Of a stretch of 64,000 bases of DNA, positions 41,167 to 51,278 are shown in pieces. Position 1 is the first letter of the stretch; the number at the start of each line of letters is the position of its first letter. The notes under the pieces were generated by a model that saw only the letters and a list, made by a program, of their open reading frames with translations, searched no databases and had not been told where the DNA came from. Made by a program: the position numbers and the translations under genes. The DNA comes from Zygotorulaspora mrakii (taxonomy: Eukaryota > Ascomycota > Saccharomycetes > Saccharomycetales > Saccharomycetaceae), in the NCBI RefSeq assembly GCF_013402915.1, contig NC_050719.1, positions 1,736,001-1,800,000 of the forward strand. The letters are read 5' to 3'.

Positions 41167-42332
41167 GAATAATTTAATGTTATTCGTATTATAAAAGGAT
41201 GCTTTAACTCTGCGAATAATTTTATCAATAACATCATTGTATATATTCTAGGTCTATTTTTTAGTTTCTTACATCTCCACTATTGTCTTACATTTTTTAA
41301 TTAAAATTAAATCCTATGAATTTCTTTAGTGCGACACCGCCATAGGTTTACTTAAATATGTGCCACTCGGTTAACCCATCCGTCTGTATCTCAAAATCGA
41401 AAATCAGTACCATAAACGGAGTGCCTCAATTATGAAGGTCCAAACCCCAACAGCCCTGTACCTTTATGCTATCCACAGTAGCCATATTTTGGACAGCCTT
41501 GTACCCATTACTAGAAACATGCCTCATTACTTTTGTGTTGAGTTTAATGAGAGACCTCGGATTCCTGCTTTGCTTCAAAAAATCCAATACTCTTTCCCTG
41601 CAAATGATTTGAAATGTTAATACGCCGTAGTTTGATTCTTCAGAATTTCACAGCAGGAGTCTTAATTCTAGCATTTATCCTCATGAGGAATGGGCGCGGC
41701 AAGTGTGTATTGCGAAGGTCTGATACCGCTGAAAAAGATAATATATACACGTTACGCCTTATGGGTTCTCATGGTTGTTTTCTAGGGGCACTGAATATCT
41801 ATTTCATCCGTTCTAAGCTGTGTTTTCACTGTGTATTTGAATCCCCATTCGTTCATCAGTCTCCTCGAATTTACGCTAGACAGGCTTTTCGCATCAACTC
41901 TATATGAGTCATTAATGTGATAGTAACTGCAAGGAAATGATAAGGTGTATAATTTGCTGCTATCGTAATTGTCCCTACTTAGTGTACCTATTTGGCGTTT
42001 CTTAGAACCATGTGGCTTTGCTTTGATATTTTTTTTTTGGCAGTCACGGATTTACTGGAGACAAAGCGGAGTTTTACCTCGAGAAAAGACTCTGGAGAAA
42101 GATCGGCAATTATTGAAGACATCACCAATTAAACGCTCTCTGTCAAGAGACAAATCCTGAGATAGATCAAGAAAATATAGGAAAAAGGGTGCTGTCTTTG
42201 AAAAACATTCCAATAAGTGTTGAGCCATTGGATATAAAAAATGGGAGCAAACCTTCGGATATTGTGCAACATGCTTACCTGGGATTTTGAAAGTATGTCT
42301 TCGTAATTTTCAAACCAACATATCAATAAGAA
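41167..42332. other. Gap of 1.2 kb, Dur3-like promoter
   Basis: No gene recognised; open stretches at 41.43-41.9 kb are unconserved. A GATA-factor core GATAAG lies at 41939-41944, about 390 bp before the Dur3-like ATG; a single hexamer is weak evidence for nitrogen control. Confidence 0.4.
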
Positions 42333-44330
42333 ATGGAGCCAGTATTTTCACAGGGTGTTGGCTACGGCGTCGTTTTGGGAATAGGTGCTTTTTTTGCCGT
42401 CTTGATGAATGTGGTGACCCTTATTCAGAACAAGTTCACATCTAATAAAACCAACCGAGCTGATGAGTTTACTGCAGCTTCTAGAAACGTACCTCTAGGC
42501 TTGATGGTCGTTTCCATTGTGAGCAGTTGGTGCTGGTCTCTAACTTTACTCCAATCTGCGTCGGAATCATACAATTATGGTGTATCTGGGGGATACCTCT
42601 ACGCAATTGGGGGATTCATACAAGTGTCGGTATTTAGTGTAGTTGCATCTAAAGTTAAAGCAAATGCGAACTTAGTAACAACTTTTCCTGAAGCAGGGTA
42701 CCTCAGGTTCGGAACCGCAGGACATTTGGCATTTTTATGGTGCGGAATGGTCTGTAATACGATTGTAAGTGCGTGCATCTTACTGGGAGGGGCTGCTGTT
42801 ATTAACGCTCTTACCGGAATGAACTACTATGCGATTTTATATCTGCTTCCTTTCGTGTGTGCAGTTTATGTTTACTTTGGAGGCCTTAGGGCAACATTCA
42901 TTTCAGATGCATCACACACATTTCCATTGCTCGTATTTCTGATCATATTCGTATTTGTCATATATGGGGGCGGCTCTAGTGTTATCGGCTCACCGCAGAA
43001 GATGTGGGAATTATTGAGTGAGGTAGCCCTTCAAAATCCGGTGGATGATAACTACCATGGTTCCTATCTCACGTTTAGGTCAAAAGACGGAGGAATATTT
43101 TTATTTATTTCTATCATTACCGGTTTTGGGCTTGTCGTACTAGATCAGGCATACTGGTCGAGAGCAATCGCCGCGGAATCTCTTAAAACATCAAAAGCAT
43201 ATTTTATTGGAGCAGTTTCATGGTTTGTTATACCTTGGACCATGGGCTTATCGCTAGGTCTAGGCGCGAGAGCTTGCTCTTTGATACCCGGTTTCCCATC
43301 TTTATCCGATGAAGAGATATCTTCTGGTTTGGCAGCTGTTGCCGCTGCCGAATACCTGGTTGGAAAGGCTGGATCAACAATGATATTGCTGATGATTTTC
43401 TTTTCCGTTACTTCGTCGTTTTCAGGAGAGTTGATTGCTACGTCAACTCTGCTCTCTTACGATGTATTCAAGAAATACCTCAAAAAAGATGCTACTCCAC
43501 AACAAGTTCTTGTGGCATCCAAGGCAGGCGTTTTCATCTGGGCTATCTTTGCAGGAAGTATTGCCAGTATCTTTTACAAAATAGGCATCTCAATGGGGTG
43601 GCTCTTCAACTTCTTGGGCTGTGCCACTGCTAGCGGGGTGTTTCCCGTTGCACTGACATTTACATGGAACAAACTGAACAAATGGGGGGCAGTCAGTGGA
43701 TCTATCCTGGGTATGACTTTGGCAATCGCAATATGGCTCATTACTTGTAAGGCATACATGGGTGAAATCACTGTGGCTAACTTATCCAATAGATGGGTTT
43801 CATTTGCCGGAAACGCTGCTGCATTATTCCTTGGCGGTATCTTTTCCATCGGGGTTTCGCTGATCTGGCCTGCGAACTTTGACTGGGACAACATCAGGAA
43901 TAAGACCATTCTCACAGAGCCCTTCAATGAAACTGTTTTACATAAAGATGGAAAGTCTGCTGTACAGGAGGAGGAAACATATGAAATAAAAGATCCGGTG
44001 GGAGCCAAGTTAGAGAGCTGCTCTTCATCTGAAGACGTCGAAGCTCTGGACGTTCCATTAGCTGAAGTAATTCCTGCTGCCAAGTTGAACAAACAGTTCA
44101 AGTTTTTCATGAAATTGTCACTGATGTCCGCCTTCTGCCTTGCCGTTTTGATCCCCATTCCACAGATTGCTGCTCCATTTGTCTACACGAAAAATTTTTT
44201 CACTTTTGTTATTGCCGTCAACATTATTTGGCTATTCTGCACTTTTATACTGTGTGTTGTGCTACCACTCTTTGAGTCCAGAGAATTCTTCAGAAACTTG
44301 ATCAGACAGCTTTCGCAAAAGACAGCCTAG
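42333..44330 (+). CDS. Dur3-type urea/polyamine transporter (sodium:solute symporter family)
   Basis: Active transporter of the SSS family, 665 residues with about 15 membrane segments; S. cerevisiae Dur3 has 735. Motifs: DEFTAASRNVPLGLMVVSIVSSWCWSLTLLQSAS at the start of the core, TFPEAGYLRFGTAGHL, SDASHTFPLL and GLVVLDQAYWSRAIAA, then SFSGELIATSTLLSYDVF. These blocks are those of eukaryotic Dur3. A variable hydrophilic loop (residues about 540-590) precedes the last two helices. The substrate could be urea, polyamines or another small amine; its place beside an aminotransferase and monooxygenases makes a non-urea substrate worth considering. Intact. Confidence 0.92.
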   Translation: MEPVFSQGVGYGVVLGIGAFFAVLMNVVTLIQNKFTSNKTNRADEFTAASRNVPLGLMVVSIVSSWCWSLTLLQSASESYNYGVSGGYLYAIGGFIQVSVFSVVASKVKANANLVTTFPEAGYLRFGTAGHLAFLWCGMVCNTIVSACILLGGAAVINALTGMNYYAILYLLPFVCAVYVYFGGLRATFISDASHTFPLLVFLIIFVFVIYGGGSSVIGSPQKMWELLSEVALQNPVDDNYHGSYLTFRSKDGGIFLFISIITGFGLVVLDQAYWSRAIAAESLKTSKAYFIGAVSWFVIPWTMGLSLGLGARACSLIPGFPSLSDEEISSGLAAVAAAEYLVGKAGSTMILLMIFFSVTSSFSGELIATSTLLSYDVFKKYLKKDATPQQVLVASKAGVFIWAIFAGSIASIFYKIGISMGWLFNFLGCATASGVFPVALTFTWNKLNKWGAVSGSILGMTLAIAIWLITCKAYMGEITVANLSNRWVSFAGNAAALFLGGIFSIGVSLIWPANFDWDNIRNKTILTEPFNETVLHKDGKSAVQEEETYEIKDPVGAKLESCSSSEDVEALDVPLAEVIPAAKLNKQFKFFMKLSLMSAFCLAVLIPIPQIAAPFVYTKNFFTFVIAVNIIWLFCTFILCVVLPLFESREFFRNLIRQLSQKTA

Positions 44331-45277
44331 TATGTTCATACCTGGACTTAGCCATACTTACTATTCATATTCTTGTTCAGATGTAATTTTTCAATTTGTT
44401 TGTATACCATCATTGTCAACAGACATCATTTCTGACCCTTTATTGTTTCATTGTGCTATTTTTCTCGCTGCCTAATCTAGTCGTCAATAATGGAAAAAAA
44501 TATGAACATAATAGTAATCGTCGTTTTAGGGTGGAAAAACGACATCGGTTATCACTTAGTAGACCATACCATCTGAAATCTATAAGATGTTTCTTCCTAA
44601 CACTGGTTCTATGTTGGTACTTGTTGAGCTGTGTTTTATCGCTTGTGTTGCCATGAAGTAGTCGCAGTACCCCTTTGAATGCCCTTTCTCTCGTCTTAAC
44701 AGGCTTTATGTATTCTGTTATTATCATTTCCGCACACCCTGCCTCAATTTCCAAAGGATACACACAACATGTAATGTCTAATTTCCCATGTCAGGAAATA
44801 AAACAAAAGCTTGAAAATTTCAGCATGCACAACTGCAAGAGATGCAGTGTTGAACCTCATGAATAGCGCTTATAATACTATAATATAGAACGACTGGTAA
44901 ACAAACCCACCTATATTAGTTTATAATAAGCGCTGCCGCCGTAGCATTTCCCTAATCATATCATCACTAGCACATCTGTTATCTCAATATCGTGCCTTTG
45001 GCTCATTCTTAGGTATAATCCTGAAATGTCAACGTTTCTCGATAGACCGTCAGCCGAAACACCTTGGAATTGTTTGGTCTTTTATAGGAAATTATCTAAA
45101 TACGTTTCTTTCGTTGTGTCATTGAGCAAAATGTCATCTTTAATTGTGTCTTGCTCACGCTTCGGTATCATTTTATAATTCATCAAACATCAAAAGCCAG
45201 TAATACATTGAGTTATTTACCAATATAAAAGTATCTAGCAATGAATTTCACTTGAGAATGTGGCCTTCTTGTAATTT
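44331..45277. other. Convergent 3' spacer, no gene seen
   Basis: 0.95 kb between the convergent Dur3-like and aminotransferase genes. Open stretches around 44.4-44.9 kb lack conserved features. Confidence 0.4.
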
Positions 45278-46630
45278 TCATAAGTTGTAGTTTATAAGCA
45301 CCTCAGCAACTGTTCGAATAATGATATCTATCTCTGCCTTAGTCACATTGAATGGGGGTGCTATCAATACATGATCTCCAGAAATTCCATTGGCTGTGCC
45401 ATGCCCAGGGTAAACTGCAACCCTTTTTTGCCAAATAGCTTCTTGTATCTGTAAATCAACATGTTCCTCAGGCGAAAATGGCTGTTTGGTTGACTTATTT
45501 TCAACAAGCTCAATACCTATAAACAGGCCACGTCCTCTGATATCACCAACACATTTGCAGGCTGACAACTTATCTAGCAATTGCTCCTTCAAGTATATTC
45601 CCATTTCTTTTACATTCTCAAGCAATGCTTCACGATCCACAATCCTCTTAACGGCAAGTCCCGCTGCACAAGATAATGGGTATGATTGGAAAGTATGTCT
45701 GCTGTTAAAGTTCGAGGATCCATTTTTCAAGACATTGAATATCTTTTCGGTGAAAAAGATTGCAGACAACGGGCTATATCCAGAAGCAATTGCTTTGCCA
45801 CACGTTGTGATATCGGGCACTACACCTTCCTGCTCCCAAGAAAAAAATGTTCCCGTTCGACCTGAGCCACACATAATTTCGTCCAAAATCAATAAAATAT
45901 CATATTTGTCGCAAATTTGTTTGATCTTGATAAAATAGCCCTCTGGCGCCGTTACACAACCAGCAGCTGCACCGACAACAGTCTCTGCGACAAAAGCAGC
46001 AACATTATCCGGACCCGTTTCCAATACCTTCTGTTCAAATTCGTATGCTAGTCTGTCTACGTAATCTTGTGTAGTTTCTGATTCACTTTTAAATCGATAC
46101 TCATTCGCAGGAGATACTTTATGGAAGTTTTCAGAATTCAATAATTGTTCGAAAGGTCTTCTTCTAGCAATAAATCCACTTAGTTATAAGGAACCTAGGC
46201 AATTTCCATGATAAGAAATATCTCTAGATATGAAATGCGTTTTCGAAGTCTTGCCTTGCTCAAAAAAATACTGCAAAGCTAATTCGATGGCTCCTTCATT
46301 CGCCTCACTACCTGAATTGCAGAAATAAACCTTTGATACTCTATCTTTGTAATTCTTTAGCAAAGAGTTACTAAATTCTTCAGCCACTGGCGTGGTGTAG
46401 CCAGAAGCACTCACATAAGGAACGGTGCAGAGTTGATTCTTTACAAGTTCAATAACTTCCTTATTACCATGACCCACGGAAACTACAGCTGCACCGCCAC
46501 AAGCATCAAGAACGGGCTTTCCATCTTGCATGTAAAGGTATAAGCCTTCGGCTTTTACAACAGTTTGTGGAGCTTTCTCCAAAGATCTGTGAAGTAGACC
46601 GCTGGCCAAAATCTCTTGATCACTCAACAT
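45278..46630 (-). pseudogene. Class III PLP-dependent aminotransferase, one in-frame stop
   Basis: Omega-amino-acid/diamine-type aminotransferase of about 450 codons from the ATG at 46630. Family blocks: DACGGAAVVSVGHGN, CNSGSEANEGAIELA, ISYHGNCLG, then downstream LILDEIMCGSGRTGTFFSWEQ and the PLP-lysine segment TTCGKAIASGYSPLSAIFF, HTFQSYPLSCAAGLAV, GDIRGRGLFIGIELV. The frame is the same throughout; only a TAA at 46184-46186 interrupts it, in the G-S-L-stop-L-S-G stretch where relatives have a small residue. Everything after the stop is well conserved, so the mutation is very recent, a base-call error, or a leaky stop (CTA follows it). The substrate could be GABA-like, taurine-like or a diamine. 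Confidence 0.87.
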
Positions 46631-47208
46631 TTTTTGCTGCTGAGCCCGTTCCAATATTTGATTATCTTGACAATGATAGCTTCTGCTTATTTAGCAATTG
46701 GAAATGATTCGATTGAGAGTATGAGCCGGTTTCCACCCATTTTTCTGTTTATATGTTTGCAATGGAGCTAACAATGCAAGTGAGTCATACTATTCCAAGT
46801 TTTACGGTATCATGTCAGAAATTTCCACATCAGATATCTTTCTGATATCTTCCTTTTCATTAATCTCTTATCTTTCGTGCTTCTTTGGGGGACTTCATAT
46901 GATAAAAAACGTTCGTTAGGAATAAGATAACTTAATTCTTTCCCCATTAGGAATTGACGTACACGTCGACCGCTCAACTCGAAGTTGCAGTACAAATTGA
47001 ATAAGTGGAACCAAGGGAAATGTCACTTTACGAATTCGCAGAAAACCGTATGAAGGATGCGACCACTAAAGTGCACTACTTCCTCAGAGACAGGCTATCC
47101 AAGCACAATTATCAATATACTTGATTGACAAGCATATTATCAATTTGGAAGCATCAAATTTTTACTTTTCTTTCCGACAAGGTCAAACTCTTCCCCATTA
47201 TTGGTAAA
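46631..47208. other. Divergent promoter region
   Basis: Spacer between the aminotransferase and the YWTD gene; no clear regulatory element. The YWTD frame is open from 47125 but has no ATG before 47209. Confidence 0.4.
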
Positions 47209-48081
47209 ATGTATTATGCAGATAAGGAACGGTCAGAACTTGTGTCAGTCGACGAGAACAAACTTCACCATACTGTGATGGTTGCGAACGCTGGCCACCC
47301 CGACGGAATTCAAGTTGATAAAGAGAAAAAAGTAATTTATTGGACTGATATGGGCTCCAAAAGAGTAGGTGAGTTGTTTCCAGAGAGCGACGGTTCTGTC
47401 TGCTCGAGCAACTGGAATGGAACTGATAAAAGAATATTGGTTGGAGAAGGTTTAGTCTATACCCCCAAGCAACTTCAACTCGACAAGAAAAATCAAGTCC
47501 TGTATTTTTGTGACAGAGAGGGAGGAAGGGTCATGAGATGTAGAGCTGATGGATCTGAATTGGAGACATTGGTTCAGAGGTCTGCTGCCACTAACACTTA
47601 CCCCAAAGAGCCCTTGGACTATTGTGTAGGAATTGCTGTTGATAACAAATCAAAGGTCCTTTATTGGACTCAGAAGGGACCTTCGAAAGGAAATAGGGGG
47701 AGAATTTTCATGGCTAATTTGGAGATCCCAAAGGGTGAATCGGCAGACACACGTTCAGATATTACTCTGCTACTTGATAACCTTCCTGAGCCAATTGATT
47801 TAGCGCTGGATGAAAAAAAAGAGATGTTATATTGGACAGACAGAGGGTCCCCACCCTATGGAAATACGTTGAACCGAGCCCGCATAATAGGACGGAGTTT
47901 GGAAAAACATGAAATATTGTGTACAGGCTTTAAGGAAGCGATAGGTTTGTCATTCAATGAAACATACGAGAAAATTTTTATAGGTGATCACAGCGGAAAG
48001 ATTTATAGCTATTCAATTGGCACGAAAGCTGTTAACATTCTGTTAGATGATGCAGATGCGATCACTGGCGTGTGTTCATAA
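47209..48081 (+). CDS. YWTD/SMP-30-like beta-propeller protein
   Basis: Protein of 290 residues made of LDL-receptor-type YWTD repeats: IYWTDMGS, VLYFCDREG, VLYWTQKGP, MLYWTDRGSPPYGN, plus GHPDGIQVD and CVGIAVD blade motifs. Six-bladed propellers of this soluble fungal/bacterial group are uncharacterised; some relatives act as lactonase-like hydrolases. I place the start at the ATG at 47209; the frame extends 28 codons further upstream without an ATG, and the first blade looks short, so the N-terminus may be damaged. It is divergent from the aminotransferase and could belong to the same pathway. No signal peptide. Confidence 0.8.
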   Translation: MYYADKERSELVSVDENKLHHTVMVANAGHPDGIQVDKEKKVIYWTDMGSKRVGELFPESDGSVCSSNWNGTDKRILVGEGLVYTPKQLQLDKKNQVLYFCDREGGRVMRCRADGSELETLVQRSAATNTYPKEPLDYCVGIAVDNKSKVLYWTQKGPSKGNRGRIFMANLEIPKGESADTRSDITLLLDNLPEPIDLALDEKKEMLYWTDRGSPPYGNTLNRARIIGRSLEKHEILCTGFKEAIGLSFNETYEKIFIGDHSGKIYSYSIGTKAVNILLDDADAITGVCS

Positions 48082-50189
48082 TTTAGCCATGTGTTGATCA
48101 GCATGGATGTGATGACGTCACTTCTGGATTGATTTTAGATTAGACATATCTGGCTGGGAACGTCATAGATATGGGATTGGTCATCTGTCTTGTCTTGGAG
48201 ATGTTTAAGAAAGAGCAACTGAGCTGTTTGATGGGGAAAAGAGTCCAATCGCTTACCATCACAAAATGCATGCTCCTAGAGAACATTACAGGGAGGACGT
48301 CACTACATGAGCATACAATGTATGAAAAAGAATCAAGAACTCACGGAAATCCGATATCAAAGAATTCTTATATGGTATTCTTGGTCTGGCTGAAATTGAG
48401 GAAAATCATATTGGATTCTTGGACACTTAATTAAACATGTTACCACCGTCAAAATCTTTTTCAGTCAACATACTTGAAATTCTAACAAAGACAGACACAA
48501 AGCAGTCCAAGTTGATAAGAATATGAAAAAATTGCCAAGGCCATTATTAGATTACCTGCTCGTGGTTACACAAGGTAGGCGCTAGGCAATCTCGATATTT
48601 CATGACTGGTTCAAAAAGTATCTTCCCTGACGAGCAGATGTTGACCAAATTTTAAGGGCTGATGCGTACCAACCAATGCCTGTCAAATGGTACTTGAACC
48701 GATGCGAGTCTTCAAGTACATGCTGCAGAGGAGCAAAAGAATGAAAGTGACAAGCAGCAACAGTATACTGAATTATCCATTAGCTTCAACTAATACTTTT
48801 CAAATTTTTGAACATAATCATCAGTCAATATCGTACTCCTCTTAAAAGGCGTGGGTTTGGCTTGTTACCCGATACGGGTTCTTCAGGCACAACCGGAGGT
48901 AATTTCCGGTTGGAAATAGCGTTTGATATAAAAAATACCTTTGTATTTATTTGCCAACACAGGCTCTTTACGGGCCATAAGCCCACTGAATAGAAGGAGA
49001 AACTATAAAAGAAAAGCCTGGCAAGCAACAGTTCAGGATAGTTTGCCTGATGAACAGAGATTATTTACGAAGTGCATATTTTGATCTAGCCGTCCATCGA
49101 CAAATCAGAAGAAAAGTCCATATGAGCATCAAATGGGGTCATGTCGCAATTCTTAACTTAAATAAAGTCTAAGAGACGCATATCTTCATAAGTTCAATTT
49201 GACGGTGTCCTCGCTACTTTCCAACGACTAATTAAAAACGTTTCACGCTGAAAACTTCTTGTGAGTCTTGTAATGGAATAAGGGGTGATATTACCTACGC
49301 CTTGTAGTTCGTTTTTATGTGGCTCTAGGAACCTTGAAATAAGATGTTGAACGCAAATCTCCAGTTCAAGAAGTTGAAGAACTTTCTACAATCCTCTCCT
49401 ACTGAAAATTGTATATCTTGCACAGTTTGAAGATAAACGTGTCGGCAACATCCTTCTTTTAAAGCACCAAGATTGTAGCATCTCCATCGTCGTCCTCAAA
49501 CTTTGTCTAATTCAAGACATAATCCGCCTAATAAACTGGATTCTCTGAGTAAGTTTCGAACAAGGATTTAGGTAACGACGCTTGCTGTTTTCCCACAAAG
49601 CTGAACTCGGTAAATATAATGCACCTTTTCCGGGTGAAATACGACCCATTTAGCTGGAGATATCCCATTTTGGATGGTAAAGCACTCCTGTAAGGACACT
49701 AAAGCTGCCGTATCAACTATTCAGGGCCCTTTTGGGATTCAAGATGAATGTCGATCCCTTTATCTGGCTGCTTTATTGGTAAGCGAGATATGTTCACAGA
49801 TCTCGCTTAACTTTCCGAGGCAAGCAGATCGTTTCTTATTTTGAAACAAGGTTTAACACAAACCATCCCCAGCATGTCATATGTGACCCTCGTAATCGCT
49901 CCGTCCATTATCAACTCCAAAATAATGACACAAGATAATAATCATAATGATCAATATCGCTGAAGTCTAATTGGAAGTTCAAAGGCAGTTTCTTTTTCAT
50001 TACCTGTCTGGGATTGAAGTTAAATCAAGACCGAACTGTTTTCCATCATCACATTTGCAAGATAAGAACAATCATGACATAAAATATATATAAGGTGTGT
50101 GTTCAAGCCTAGGAAAGAGGCCTGGCGCTGGACAAACATTGGCTTACCATCTCTCTGCGACCCATAATAGTACGCTTCAAGATCCGGCT
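48082..50189. other. Gap of 2.1 kb; possible unrecognised relic and ASP3 promoter
   Basis: Between 48.2 and 48.8 kb one plus-strand frame shows coding-like stretches broken by stops, for example HHKMHAPREHYREDVTT near 48260-48306 and EFLYGILGLAEIEENHIGFL near 48367-48426; I cannot name the family. Nearer to the asparaginase, a GATAAG (50061-50066) and a TATA box (TATATATAAG, 50085-50094) suit a nitrogen-regulated promoter. Confidence 0.4.
50085..50094 (+). promoter_or_regulatory. TATA box and upstream GATAAG of the asparaginase gene
   Basis: TATATATAAG about 100 bp upstream of the ATG at 50190, with the GATA-factor core GATAAG at 50061-50066. Asparaginase II of S. cerevisiae is under nitrogen catabolite repression, so GATA control is a reasonable inference. 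Confidence 0.4.
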
Positions 50190-51278
50190 ATGAGGTTATC
50201 AAATACTCTTTTACTCTCACTCTCTGTCGCAATATCCAATGGTGCCCCTCTACTAGAAATTCGTGAGGAGAAAAATTCTTCTTTACCATACGTTAGAATT
50301 TTTGGTACAGGTGGTACTATTGCTTCCAGAGGTTCCTCCGGTGCAACAACTGCAGGATATAGTGTTGGATTGACCGTTGATGATTTAATACAGGCTGTTC
50401 CATCCTTAGCTGACAAAGCCAACCTGGACTATATCCAAGTGGCCAACGTTGGTTCAAATTCTTTGAACTATACTCATTTGATTCCGTTGCATCATGGCAT
50501 CTCCGAGGCGCTAGCTTCTGATGATTACGCTGGTGCTGTAGTTACCCATGGCACTGACACTTTAGAGGAGACAGCTTTCTTCTTGGATTTGACGATAAAC
50601 TCAGAGAAGCCAATATGTATGGTGGGTGCTATGCGCCCAGCCACTGCAACGTCTGCTGATGGCCCAATGAATTTATACCAAGGGGTGTCTATTGCTGCTT
50701 CAGAAAAATCACAAGGTCGTGGTACCATGATAGTCCTCAACGACCGCATTGCTTCTGGCTTCTGGACAACAAAAATGAATGCAAACTCGTTAAATACGTT
50801 TGCGGCTGATGAGCAAGGTTACTTGGGCTACTTTTCCAACGACGACATTGAATTTTACTATCCGCCAGTGAAGCCAAATGGGTGGCATTATTTTGACGTT
50901 TCCAACCTCACGGATGCATCAGAAGTTCCAGAAGTGATTATTTTGTACTCTTATCAAAACCTGAATCCTCAGCTCATCGTAAAGGCCGTCAAGGATCTGG
51001 GTGCAAAAGGTATTGTTTTGGCAGGTTCCGGTGCTGGTTCTTGGACTGCCACTGGTGATATTGTGAACAGGCAGATTTTTGAAGAGTATGGTATACCTAT
51101 CGTTCATAGCAGAAGAACTGCAGACGGTACCGTTCCACCAGATGATGCCCCAGAATACGCGATTGGATCGGGTTACTTGAACCCTCAAAAATCGCGTATC
51201 CTACTACAGTTATGTTTATACTCTGGCTACAGCATGGATCAGATCAGGACAGTTTTCTCTGGTGTTTACGGCGGCTAG
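50190..51278 (+). CDS. ASP3: Cell-wall/secreted L-asparaginase II, ASP3 type
   Basis: Hydrolyses extracellular asparagine to aspartate and ammonia. From the ATG at 50190 the protein has 362 residues, exactly the length of S. cerevisiae Asp3, and starts [20 protein letters not shown], a clear signal peptide like that of Asp3. The frame is open upstream to 50097 but that extension is not in the family. Catalytic blocks: [11 protein letters not shown] (first Thr) and [15 protein letters not shown] (second Thr, Asp), with Lys in the [10 protein letters not shown] region. The C-terminus [11 protein letters not shown] is also Asp3-like. Similarity to Asp3 is very high along the whole length. ASP3 has a patchy distribution in yeasts and was proposed to have reached S. 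cerevisiae by transfer from Wickerhamomyces. Intact. Confidence 0.96.
   Translation: MRLSNTLLLSLSVAISNGAPLLEIREEKNSSLPYVRIFGTGGTIASRGSSGATTAGYSVGLTVDDLIQAVPSLADKANLDYIQVANVGSNSLNYTHLIPLHHGISEALASDDYAGAVVTHGTDTLEETAFFLDLTINSEKPICMVGAMRPATATSADGPMNLYQGVSIAASEKSQGRGTMIVLNDRIASGFWTTKMNANSLNTFAADEQGYLGYFSNDDIEFYYPPVKPNGWHYFDVSNLTDASEVPEVIILYSYQNLNPQLIVKAVKDLGAKGIVLAGSGAGSWTATGDIVNRQIFEEYGIPIVHSRRTADGTVPPDDAPEYAIGSGYLNPQKSRILLQLCLYSGYSMDQIRTVFSGVYGG

Noticed and set aside
41614..41907. 97-codon plus-strand frame upstream of the Dur3-like gene
   Set aside because: No motif or homologue recognised; the length is within chance expectation for a 1.2-kb gap.
50097..50189. 31-codon N-terminal extension of the asparaginase frame
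   Set aside because: The family start with its signal peptide is at 50190 and gives exactly 362 residues; the extension also overlaps the TATA-proximal region.
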